Shown here: in pieces, positions 21,640 through 32,182 of the stretch | Numbering within the stretch: position 1 is the first letter of the stretch | Layout: every line of letters starts with the position of its first letter | Translations under genes and position numbers: made by a program | The notes under the pieces: model-generated | The model's input: only the letters and a program-made list of their open reading frames with translations | The model's database searches: none | What the model was told of the DNA's origin: nothing | Assembly: GCA_033065855.1 (NCBI GenBank) | Contig: JAVXUO010002083.1 | Coordinates: 1 to 64,000, forward strand | DNA: 64,000 nt | Direction of reading: 5' to 3' | From: Escallonia rubra | Lineage: Eukaryota > Streptophyta > Magnoliopsida > Escalloniales > Escalloniaceae

Positions 21640-22310
21640 AAGTGTACATCATCCGCGGGGATAGGCGACTCCTCCGGGACACTATCTCTGCCAGGGAGCT
21701 CTTCAACTCCCCTTCCGCCAGGTAGACGGCTCCTCCGGGATGCTACCTCGGCCAGTCGGGTAGACGGCTCCTCCGGGATGCTACCTTGACATGCTCCGAG
21801 TGCTCCGGCACAAGGACTCACCCGCGGGGATAGGCGACTCCTCCGGGACACTATCTCTGCCAGGGAGCTCTTCAACTCCCCTTCCGCCAGGTAGACGGCT
21901 CCTCCGGGATGCTACCTCGGCCAGTCGGGTAGACGGCTCCTCCGGGATGCTACCTTGACATGCTCCGAGTGCTCCGGCACAAGGACTCACCCGCGGGGAT
22001 AGGCGACTCCTCCGGGACACTATCTCTGCCAGGGAGCTCTTCAACTCCCCTTCCGCCAGGTAGACGGCTCCTCCGGGATGCTACCTTGGCCGGCCGGGTA
22101 GACGGCTCCTCCGGGATGCTACCTTGGCCTGCGGAATAGACGACTCCTCCGGGACACTATCTCTGCCAGGGAGCTCTTCAACTCCCCTTCCGCCAGGTAG
22201 ACGGCTCCTCCGGGATGCTACCTTGGCCGGCCGGGTAGACGGCTCCTCCGGGATGCTACCTTGGCCTGCGGAATAGACGACTCCTCCGGGACACTATCTC
22301 CGTCAGGGTG
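21640..22310 (+). repeat. 169-bp and 137-bp tandem units inside solo LTR copy 2
   Basis: The segment TAGGCGACTCCTCCGGGACA recurs at 21662, 21831 and 22000 (period 169). The related TAGACGACTCCTCCGGGACA recurs at 22137 and 22274 (period 137). Each unit contains one GACACTATCTCTGCCAGGG block and one or two GTAGACGGCTCCTCCGGGATG blocks. The same arrangement occurs in copy 3, and in diverged form in copy 1. Confidence 0.9.
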
Positions 22311-23034
22311 CCTGCGTGACTGGCCTACGTGCTCCGGCACTGGGGGCTTGCGTCGGCACCCCTAGGGACTATGACCCCCGGGTCACTTCGAGACGGGAGC
22401 AGGTCTTCGGAGGGCATCGCGCCTAGTTCACCTGGCAGTTGGGCGTCGGGTCTTCCCCACCGCTGTCAGGCCTGTGGGACTCCGCAAGGGCTTGGATTGG
22501 AGGCTAGATCAAGGGGGTTCTCTGGCCACACCGATGCGGTGGGAGCCAGTCTTTCCAGACAGACAGAGCGACGCTGTGAGGAGCAGGCCGGTTGAATATG
22601 CGATCTGACAGTCCGTGGAGCACCGACATCTGTGGACCCCCCGGTGACGTGTCACTCCCGGGGAGCGCCACGTGTCGGTTAATGACATCATCATCTCAAT
22701 CTCTATAAATAGAGGTCTTGAGAATTCATAACAAGGAGAGAACATTTGGACATTTTCATAACATTTCACTTTCTCACTCTAGAATCCTAGAGAGAGAAAC
22801 ATACAGGACCCTGACTTTGGACCTAAGCATCGGACTGTGACTGTCGTCGTATATTCATCCCGCGCTATTGCCCTCGCAGCACTGCCACCCTCAAGCTCTG
22901 TCTGGGAAGCCCTTGGTCTCTGCCCTTGTTCCACCCTTGCTGTCTCTCACTTTGCATACTTGGAAGCTGACACGGACTGCAGCCTTTGTGGCACCTCCAC
23001 GTAAGCTCGAACCCATTTCCTTGGCATCAACTTG

Positions 23035-24055
23035 TTATCTTCTCTTTCTAGCAACATTAAAAATGGTATAGAGAAGAATTTTCAGTATTGTAAAATAAAT
23101 TTCTTATTGTAAATACGTAGAAACGTCCATTCATGTAGTATTTAGTTATAGATTATCTAAACAGGTAATGATAGTATACATAAAGATAAATAAGAAGTGA
23201 AAGTATAATAATTTACTTCAGTCAAAAGCAAATTGTGTTAGTCTCTTGTAGTGAAGGCAAAATGTGTTTGACAAGTATTCATTAACATACTATGGCATAC
23301 CTATTTAAAAGAAATGATTGTAATCTACACTAACCTTTATTTTTAAGACATCAAATTTTAAAGAAGCGGAAGGGAAGAGTCACCCATAATTAGAAGGTTG
23401 TGTCAATACTTAATCAATAAGTAACGTGAAAGGAGTAATTTCTAGATTTTAGTAGGGCATAATAATCCAAAACATAATCTTCAATTTTAGCCACAACTAT
23501 TACAAAATAGGAATATGGTAAGAGTATTCCGTAACAATCAAAGTAAGAAAATGAACGTTAAGTTGCTCAATGTTTTGAAGTTTAGGGTAGAGAATTACTA
23601 ACATTTGCTTGGACAGACTTAAGATATGCAATTAATACATCATATATGGATATAAAACACACATGCGCACACACACATATGTAATTAGGCATAAATATAA
23701 CATCGCATCTTAAAGTCAGATACAGGAGAATAATCATGTCTAGTTTTAATCTTTATTTTTTTGTTAAACCATATTATAAAATTTTCATTCCGAATGTAAA
23801 ATGCAAAACCAATTCTTCATAAAAGAGCGCAAGAATTAAAATTCATTTATCTTTAGAGAATACCATTACAATCTAATAATTATTTGAGAAAAATTAATTA
23901 TTCTACTTATACATAAGATGTTATCATCATCAAGGTCTTACATGTTCTAATCTATATAAAACATCAAGTTGTGGATAACAATGACCATACATATATTCTA
24001 TTATCGGAAAATGGGAGCGATATCTAATATTAGTTGTAGCATTTATGTGTAGTAG
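23035..24055. other. AT-rich spacer between LTR copy 2 and the interrupted MITE
   Basis: No gene, RNA or repeat that I can name. A short alternating CA/CATATG stretch lies near 23660. Confidence 0.5.
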
Positions 24056-25219
24056 TAAGGGGTGAGCACCAAAACGTTCAAATCAATCCGAAGTGTTTAA
24101 ATGATCAAACCGAACCAATCTAATTCGAACCGTCCAAAGATCTTAACGGTTTGATTTTACATTTCTTAAACCAACCTTGGTTCAGTTTGGTTCACGATTC
24201 ATATTTTTAAAACCGATTCCAAACGGAACGGAACCGACCTATGATATTTATTATAACATTCATTGATAATTTTACATATATGGTACTAAGTATATTCAAA
24301 TAAACAAATCTTGAAAGTTAAAAATAATAATAATGAGATCACTTATGTTCCCAACCTATTCTGGCCGCACCTAAGGGCCCACTAGGGGTCCCGCTTCACG
24401 CGCACACGTCGGCTTCTTCAACAGTTATTTTTCCAACGCATCGAACCGGTCAAAATGCGCGCTCTCAAGCCGCTTATATTTCTCGTTTTGCACATGGCTT
24501 AGGTGCCGATTACTTCACGTTAACGTCGCTCACGATAACACGATCGTCACGCCAAGACCGACCAAACACCTTGTCACCAAAAATATTGGCCGACGGCACA
24601 TTTTGGAGCAACGGGGTCAATGGGCAATGGCCTTGGCCAACCCCAGAGGGTCGGCCTCGGCCTTCCCATTGCCATGGGGGTCGGCCTCGGCCTCCTGGAG
24701 GGGTTGGCCTTGGCCATTTTCCCCCGATGGTTAACCCCTCCGCGCAAACTCCTTTTCGCACTTTATTCGCTTCGTGTGCTCCATACGTAACCTTGGCACC
24801 TCGTCCGCTATGCGGGTATGGTTCTTGGCAACGCACTCGTCATAACGTAACTTCCGGATTCATCATTGCTTATCAAAACACCTACCGACGGCGCACCCGA
24901 AGTTCGCAAAAGGAGAAGTGACCTTGGGCTCCGAAAATGGAAGACAACCATTTGGCCTTGGCCAACCCCATGGGGTCGGCCTCGGCCTTCCCCAGGCCAT
25001 GGGGGTCGGCCTCGGCCTCCTGAAGGGCTTGGCCTCGGCCATTTTCCCCCGGTGGTTCACCCCTCCGCGCAAACCCATTTTCGGCATGATACGTGCCCGG
25101 CACCAAGTATTGCTCCGCGACGTTCGTCGCCGCGCCCTCGCGCCATCGTCATGATACGTGCCCCCGGCACCAAGTATTGCCCCGCGACGTTCGTCGCCGC
25201 GCCCTCGCGCCATCGTCAT

Positions 25220-25520
25220 GATACGTGCCACCGGCACCTTACGCACTTCGCCGCGCCCATGCGCCGCGCCGCTGATACAGCCGTGCCCCCAGGCTCTCTG
25301 TCACACTACCGTGCCCCCGGCACCTTACGCACTCTGTCGCGCCCATGCGCCACCATTGACACCAACGTGCCCCCGGCACCTTACGCACTCTGTCGCGCCC
25401 ATGCGCCACCATTGACACAAACATGCCCCCGGCACCTTACGCACTCCGTCGCGCCCATGCGCCGCGCCATTGACATAGACGTGCCCCCGGCACCTTACTC
25501 ACTTCATCGCGCCCATGCGC
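25220..25520 (+). repeat. Tandem units of about 53 bp inside solo LTR copy 3
   Basis: The block GTGCCCCCGGCACCTTACGC followed by ACT(C/T)(C/T)GTCGCGCCCATGCGCC recurs about five times with small differences. One or two diverged units are present in copy 2 near 21450-21560. Confidence 0.75.
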
Positions 25521-25627
25521 CACAATCATGTCATCATGCCCCCGGGCACCACACTCATTCATCACACCATGCGCACCTTGCCTTGGTCATGGAACATGCT
25601 TCAACCCACTCTCCGGAGTGTACATCA

Positions 25628-26310
25628 TCCGCGGGGATAGGCGACTCCTCCGGGACACTATCTCTGCCAGGGAGCTCTTCAACTCCCCTTCTGCCAGGTA
25701 GACGGCTCCTCCGGGATGCTACCTCGGCCAGTCGGGTAGACGGCTCCTCCGGGATGCTACCTTGACATGCTCCGAGTGCTCCGGCACAAGGACTCACCCG
25801 CGGGGATAGGCGACTCCTCCGGGACACTATCTCTGCCAGGGAGCTCTTCAACTCCCCTTCCGCCAGGTAGACGGCTCCTCCGGGATGCTACCTCGGCCAG
25901 TCGGGTAGACGGCTCCTCCGGGATGCTACCTTGACATGCTCCGAGTGCTTCGGCATAAGGACTCACCCGCAGGGATAGGCGACTCCTCCGGGACACTATC
26001 TCTGCTAGGGAGCTCTTCAACTCCCCTTCCGCCAGGTAGACGGCTCCTCCGGGATGCTACCTCGGCCAGTCGGGTAGACGGCTCCTCCGGGATGCTACCT
26101 TGACATGCTCCGAGTGCTTCGGCATAAGGACTCACCCGCAGGGATAGGCGACTCCTCCGGGACACTATCTCTGCCAGGGAGCTCTTCAACTCCCCTTCCG
26201 CCAGGTAGACGGCTCCTCCGGGATGCTACCTTGGCCGGCCGGGTAGACGGCTCCTCCGGGATGCTACCTTGGCCTGCGGAATAGACGACTCCTCCGGGAC
26301 ACTATCTCCG
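25628..26310 (+). repeat. 169-bp tandem units inside solo LTR copy 3
   Basis: This is the same array as in copy 2, here with four units of 169 bp and one of about 137 bp, each built on GGCGACTCCTCCGGGACA and GTAGACGGCTCCTCCGGGATG. The unit number differs between copies 2 and 3. Confidence 0.88.
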
Positions 26311-27406
26311 TCAGGGTGCCTGCGTGACTGGCCTACGTGCTCCGGCACTGGGGGCTTGCGTCGGCACCCCTAGGGACTATGACCCCCGGGTCACTTCGAG
26401 ACGGGAGCAGGTCTTCGAAGGGCATCGCGCCTAGTTCACCTGGCAGTTGGGCGTCGGGTCTTCCCCACCGCTGCCAGGCCTGTGGGACTCCGCAAGGGCT
26501 TGGATTGGAGGCTAGATCAAGGGGGTTCTCTGGCCACACCGATGCGGTGGGAGCCAGTCTTTCCAGACAGACAGAGCGACGCTGTGAGGAGCAGGCCGGT
26601 TGAATATGCGATCTGACAGTCCATGGAGCACCGGCACTCGTGGACCCCCCGGTGACGTGTCACTCCCGGGGAGCGCCACGTGTCGGTTAATGACATCATC
26701 ATCTCAATCTCTATAAATAGAGGTCTTGAGAATTCATTTGAAGGAGGATAACATTTTGGACATTTTCACTTTCTCACTCTAGAATCCTAGAGAGAAAACA
26801 TACAAGACCCTGACTTTGGACCTAAGCATCGGACTGTGACTGTCGTCGTATATTCATCCTGCGCTATTGCCCTCGCAGCACTGCCACCCTCAAGCTCTGT
26901 CTGGGAAGCCCTTGGTCTCTGCCCTTGTTCCACCCTTGCTGTCTCTCACTTTACATACTTGGAAGCTGACTCGGACTGCAGCCTTTGTGGCACCTCCACG
27001 TAAGTAAGAACCCACATTTCCTTGGCATCAACTTATAATACAAAATTTAGTGCCCAATAATTATTCTATATATCCTTATTCTTTCTCATACATCGATGAT
27101 CACTTATATGTCGAATGTAACAAATTATATGCAATATAACTTTAATTTGTAATCATTGTTTGATCTGATAGTAGTTTGAAAAGGAACAACGTCTTTAAGT
27201 TGGCGTAAACGATCCAAACTGATTAAGCCGAACCGTTTAAAACAACCAAACCGAACCCTCCAAATCAATGGTGATTGGTTTTGTTCAGTTCACAATTTTT
27301 TAAACCGAGGGATAATGATTTGGTTTGCGGTTTGATTCCCAAATCAACCAAACCGAACCATGCTCACCCTAAGTAGTAGGAAAAATAGATTTGTTCAAAA
27401 AATTTA

Positions 27407-28243
27407 GGGTTCGTTTGACAAATTTTTTTTTTTGGTTTTCAGTTTTTAAAGAGCAGTTTTTTAAAGAGCAGCTTAATTTTGTTTTTATTAAAACAAGTGT
27501 GTGTTTGATAACCTTTTTTTTTTTTAGGTTTTTTTTTTTGGTGTTTGGTATCCCTTTTTATTTTGACTTTTTTTTTTTTGGTGGTTTGCGGTGGCGGTGG
27601 TGGGGTGCAGCGGTGGTGGCCGGTGGTGGCGGTGGTGGCCGGCGGCCGGAGGTGGCTGCCGGCAGTCGCCGGCGGTGGTCGCCGGCGGCCGGAGGCGGCT
27701 GCCGGCAGTCTCCGGCGGTGGTCGCCGGCGGCCGGAGGTGGCTGCCGGCGGCCGGAGGTGGCTGCCGGCGGCCGGAGGTGGCTGCCGGCGGCCGGAGGTG
27801 GCTGCCGGCGGCCGGAGGTGGCTGCCGGCAGTCTCCGGCGGTGGTTGCCGGCGGGCGGCGGTGGTCGCCTGAGGTGGCTGCCGGCGGTGGTCGCCGGCGG
27901 CCGGAGGTGGTGGCGGGGGGTGGTGGTGGTGGCCGGCGGCCGGAGGTGGCTGCCGGCAGTCTCCGGCGGTGGTCGCCGGCGGCCGGCGGTGGTCGCCGGC
28001 GGCCGGCGGTGGTCGCCTGAGGTGGCTGCCGACGGTGGGAGGGTGGTGGTGGTGGTCTAAGAAAAAAAAACCAAAAGTGAAAAAAAAAACCAGTTTCTGG
28101 AGTTTTTTTTTCCACTCTTTTTTACTCTTCAGTTTAAAAACTGGTTTTTAAACGGAAAAAAAAATGGTTACCAAACGCTCCTTTTTTTTCAGTTTTTAAA
28201 AACTGAAAAAAAAAAGAGGAATTTTTTTTTGTCAAACTAGGCC
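27407..28243 (+). mobile_element. Tourist-like MITE (PIF/Harbinger type) with a CGG-rich minisatellite core
   Basis: Left end GGGTTCGTTTGACA and right end TGTCAAACTAGGCC are imperfect inverted repeats flanked by TTA on both sides (27404-27406 and 28244-28246), the target duplication of Tourist/PIF-Harbinger elements. Inside the ends, T-rich and A-rich arms flank a core (about 27585-28055) of GC-rich repeats, including five or more consecutive 20-bp units GCTGCCGGCGGCCGGAGGTG. Because 20 is not a multiple of three, all frames stay open and yield long repetitive pseudo-proteins, which I do not call genes. The sister element at 59286-60053 is in the opposite orientation. Confidence 0.83.
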
Positions 28244-28246
28244 TTA

Positions 28247-29288
28247 GATTTAAGGCATGTTAATTATCTGTTGAATGGCAAGGAAGTAATTTTTAAATAT
28301 AAAAAAGGTTATTATGGTCCAAAAGTGATTTTAAAAAATTCACACTTTTATATGTAGTATAGATATAAATATAAATATAGATAGTATAGATATATTATGT
28401 ATGTATATTTTATTTGTTAGAGATATGTAACTTTTTCTTTTGTTTTTAAAATCGTGGGTTTGGAGGCCTTTGCAGACATTTTTTTTCCCTTTTCAGTTTT
28501 ATTTCTTGTTATGGGAGCAAACTTCTTAAAACTATTTTGAAACTCTTTTCTTTTTCTTTTATTTTGTCGTATAACATTGTTTTCATGCTTATTTTTAAAT
28601 TAATTTTAAAATTTCATAGTACTTTTTTTCATTATACTAATTAGTAGACTTGAATGATAATTGATATTCTTAAAAATTAAGTAAACCAAAATTAATTTGT
28701 TACCATGGAAAACATGTGGACAACTCGTGTCCACCAATTTTTTTATAAATTAGGCGTTGACAGATTTTATTCAGCCCGTAGATGAACTATGCTGGGCACA
28801 TGCACAAGTTTATGAGAATGAACACCGGACATTGTCCGGTTTATGACCCATCTGACCTGCTCAAGTTAAAACCCTATTAATAATTAGGTTCTCATTTACC
28901 AAGATTGAGACATTGACTCGATGATATCTAGATATGTATTCGACGGGGCATATATAAGTTATGAATCCCCATTTTATTTTATGTTTGATTTGTGTTAAAA
29001 TGACGAAAGGTTTCACCAAAATGAAAAATCAGAAAAGAAAAATGTAAAAACATATATCCATACTTGAATATTACCGTGGAACTTCTAAAACATTGCCATT
29101 AATTGGAATCTTTATATTTTGATTTGACGCCCTGATAAACCCTAAAGTTTCCACTCCTCCTAAAGACATAGAAAGCTAAAACCCTGGTAAGATCCCATGC
29201 CCTGCTCAAATTACTTGGCGCTAAGCCACCAACTGCCTCCAAAAGGGCACCACACACAGACACGCACACCCACAAGCACGAACATCTC
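28247..29288. other. AT-rich upstream region of the PPR gene
   Basis: No gene other than the presumed promoter of the PPR gene just before 29289. A short TATAGATATAAATATA repeat lies near 28365-28400. Confidence 0.45.
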
Positions 29289-32182
29289 ATGCTCAGTCCT
29301 TCTCATCACCGCCGAATCCTCAAATTCCCACTCAAACCCCTCAACTCCCTCATCTTCACCAAGCCCGCATTTTTCGCCGCAGTTCCGGCCGACCCACCAC
29401 AACCCCCCGCCACGCCGCACGACGCCGTCCGTGAAATCGTCGCTGGCATCACGGCATTGGGCCCAGCAAGATTTGTGACGGATCATCGGTTCAAAACCCT
29501 ACTTTCGGGCCTCGATTCGGGGCAGGTGGATGGGATTATAAGCGATTTGAGGGCCAAGGACTCGGATTGTGCTGTTGGGTTCTTTGATTTGTTGAGGAAC
29601 GAATGCGGGTTCAAGCATTCTAGCGTTTCCCGCTTCGTTATCGCTCATGTTTTGGCGGGAAGGGGATTTGTTCACGAATTGCGCGACCTTTTGCACGAAA
29701 TGGTGAGAGAAGAAGGTAATAATTAGTTTTGTGATTAAGTGAAACAAGTGCATGTGCTTGAATGATGGAAAAATTAGGAAGAGAATACCTAACACCCCCC
29801 CCCCCCCCCGCGAAGAGGATATAGATAAATAACTATTTTGGGAGGAAAAATGGTGAAAAGACTAGGGGTTAAGAATTAATAGCCTTTATAATGTAATAGT
29901 TGCTTTGAGCTCATTCGAGAACAGTTTAAGCTTTTCTCAGGTCTCATAGTAATTTTTGCAAAGCCTTGTTTGATATTCTGCTCTGCAGTTATCAACCAGA
30001 AGGAGCCTTACTAAATATATTATAAGAAGTGGAATTGTGTATGATATCAATTGGATAAATTTGTAGTAGTTTTAAGCTTTTCTTTTTTGTCACATATGTT
30101 TCATCTAGTTGTGTTATTTTTACATTGTTAGGCTCTGGTTCTGCACCTTCACTTTCTGAGCTGCTTTGGAATAGCTTCAATGACTGGGACTCAAATGGTG
30201 TAGTATGGGATATGCTGGCTTTTGCTTATTCTAGATCCAAGATGGTCCATGACGCCCTATATGTTTTTGCTAAACTGAAAGATCTAAATATTCAAGCTTC
30301 AATTCCAACCTACAACAGTTTATTGCACAACTTGAGGGATTCTGATATAATGTGGGACGTATACAATGAAATTAAAGCTAGTGGAGTTCGTGAGAGTGAA
30401 TACACCAATTCAATTCTCATTGACGGTCTATGCAGACAATCCTTGATACAAGAAGCTGTAGCATTTACGCTGGAGAGTGAAGGGCAGCAATCAGGCCCTT
30501 GTCTTGTTTCATTTAATACTCTTATGTCAGGATTCTGTAAAATGGGTCTTGTAGATGTTGCAAAATCCTTTTTCTGTATGATGTATAAGTATGGACTACC
30601 TCCTGATGCATACAGTTACAATATACTTATTCATGGATTGTGCATAGCCGGTTCTCTTGAAGAGGCGTTAGAGTTTACGAGTGACATGGAGAAGCATGGA
30701 TTAGAGCCTGACGTAATTACATATAATATTCTTACCAAAGGGTTTTTTCTACTTGGTATGATGAATGGGGCATGGAAGATTATTCAGCGTATGATACAGA
30801 GAGGTGTCAACCCAGATATTGTCACGTATAACTTACTCCTATGTGGGCATTGCCAGATTGGTAATGTCGAGGAAAGCCTTAAGTTGCGAGAGGAGATGCT
30901 ATCTCGGGGGTTCCAACTGATTGATACTTCATATAGTTTGTTGCTCAGCAGTTTGTGTAAGAGTAGACGAGTTGATGAAGCCCTCTGTTTGCTTTACGAG
31001 CTGGAAGCTGTTGGTTTAAAACCAGATCTTGTGATGTACTCTGTCCTCATCCATGGCCTCTGCAAGCAAGGAGAAGTACAAAGGGCTATTCAACTGTGTC
31101 AGGAAATGTCTCTCAAAAGAATCTTCCCAAATGCTTTTACGCACAGCGCTATTCTGTTGGGCCTGTGTGAGAAAAGGAGTATATCAGAGGCAAGGATGTA
31201 TTTTGATACACTAACGAAGAAAGACTTCATTGACAATATTGTTCTGTATAATATCATGATTGATAGATATGCTAAATTAGGTGATATTGGAGGGGCTGTA
31301 CAGTTATACAAACAATTGACTGAGAAAGGAATTACCCCAAGCGTAGTTACATTCAACTCTCTTATATATGGGTTCTGCAAAAGTCGAAAATTGACCAAGG
31401 CTAGAAGGTTATTGGAAACCATCAAGCTACATGGGTTGGTCCCTAGTGTGGTAACTTATACCACTCTTATGAATGGCTTCTGTGAAGAAGGAAACACTCC
31501 AGCCTTGTTTGAACTGCTCCGGGAAATGGAAGAAGTCGTACAACCAAGTCATGTTACTTACACAGTAATTATAAAAGGACTTTGCAAACAGGGGAAGCTG
31601 CAAGAATCTGTTAGATTGCTTGATGATATGTTTTCTAAGGGGATAAACCCTGACGAAGTGACATACAACACTGTCATTCAATGTTTCTGTAAAGCTAAAG
31701 ACATGAAAATGGCCTTTCAATTACACAATGAGATGTTAAAGCGTAGTCTTAGGCCCACGCATGTTACATATAACATTCTCATCAACGGTCTATGCGTATA
31801 TGGAGACTTAAGGGATGCTGATAGACTGTTCTTCTCTCTTCGGGACCGAAATATTGAGCTGACAAAAGTTGCTTATAGTACATTAATCAGAGCACATTGT
31901 GCAAAGGGTGACGCACGTACGGCAACCATGCTCTTCTATCAAATGATAGATATGGGATTCAAAATTTCAATTAGAGATTATAGTGCTGTTATTAATAGGT
32001 TGTGCAAAAGATGTTTGACAAATGAAGCCAAAGTTTTTCTAAGGATGATGTTATCCAACAAAGTCTCTCTTGATGAACAAATTTGTTCTGTGCTGGTTCA
32101 GGCTTTTGGTCGAGTTGGTGATCTCAACTCCGTAGTTGAAATACTTCCTACTATGATCAAATGTGGCATGGATCCTGGATGA
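29289..32182 (+). CDS. P-class pentatricopeptide repeat protein, two exons
   Basis: Exons 29289-29715 and 30132-32182 join in frame (GAA GAA G|GC TCT) across a GT-AG intron that contains a poly-C tract. The product is 825 residues. The N terminus (MLSPSHHRRILKFPLKPLNS) is rich in basic and hydroxylated residues with no acidic ones, as in organelle transit peptides. From about residue 160 to the end there are about 19 consecutive 35-residue PPR motifs of the P type (for example VTYNILINGLCVYGDLRDAD), with no E, DYW or SMR domain. P-class proteins bind organelle RNA and act in its processing, stability or translation. It resembles Arabidopsis At1g13630, which is of similar length as I recall. 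The gene looks intact. Its RNA target cannot be read from the sequence. Confidence 0.93.

Larger units (their letters stand above)
20601..23029 (+). mobile_element. Solo LTR, copy 2 of the GC-rich LTR family (looks whole)
   Basis: It begins TGTTCCCAACC and ends CCTTGGCATCA, with the 5-bp duplication ACTTG on both sides (20596-20600 and 23030-23034). TG...CA ends plus a 5-bp duplication, without internal genes, define a solo LTR left after recombination between the two ends of a retrotransposon. The LTR is 2429 bp. It has a TATA box (TCTATAAATAGAGG near 22702-22715) in the expected place upstream of a putative R region, and two internal tandem arrays. Frames through it are by-products of the repeats. 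Gypsy or copia origin cannot be told without the internal part. Confidence 0.9.
24346..27030 (+). mobile_element. Solo LTR, copy 3 of the GC-rich LTR family (looks whole), inside the MITE
   Basis: Ends are TGTTCCCAACC and CCTTGGCATCA with the 5-bp duplication ACTTA at 24341-24345 and 27031-27035. The LTR is 2685 bp. Its 3' half is nearly identical to copy 2, including the TATA box near 26710 and the 169-bp units. Its 5' part differs in length and repeat content. No internal retrotransposon genes are present. It is younger than the MITE it interrupts. Confidence 0.9.
24056..27372. mobile_element. hAT-type MITE split by LTR copy 3
   Basis: The left end (AGGGGTGAGCACC near 24058) and the right end (ATGCTCACCCT at 27360-27370) are inverted repeats. 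They match the perfect 13-bp ends of the related MITE at 58216-58824. Flanks TAGTAGTA and AAGTAGTA look like an imperfect 8-bp duplication. Removing the LTR leaves about 627 bp, close to the 609 bp of the sister copy. Both have subterminal AACCGAACC / GGTTCGGTTT motifs, and the middles match in reverse orientation. No transposase is present. Confidence 0.82.

Noticed and set aside
20791-21789. 332-codon open frame and several overlapping long frames
   Set aside because: They lie wholly within solo LTR copy 2, and their length comes from GC-rich tandem repeats open in several frames on both strands. Similar frames recur in the sister LTR.
27391-28115. Gly/Arg/Pro-rich proteins of 170-209 residues on both strands
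   Set aside because: They are translations of a 20-bp minisatellite inside a Tourist-like MITE. All frames are open because the unit is GC-rich and not a multiple of three.
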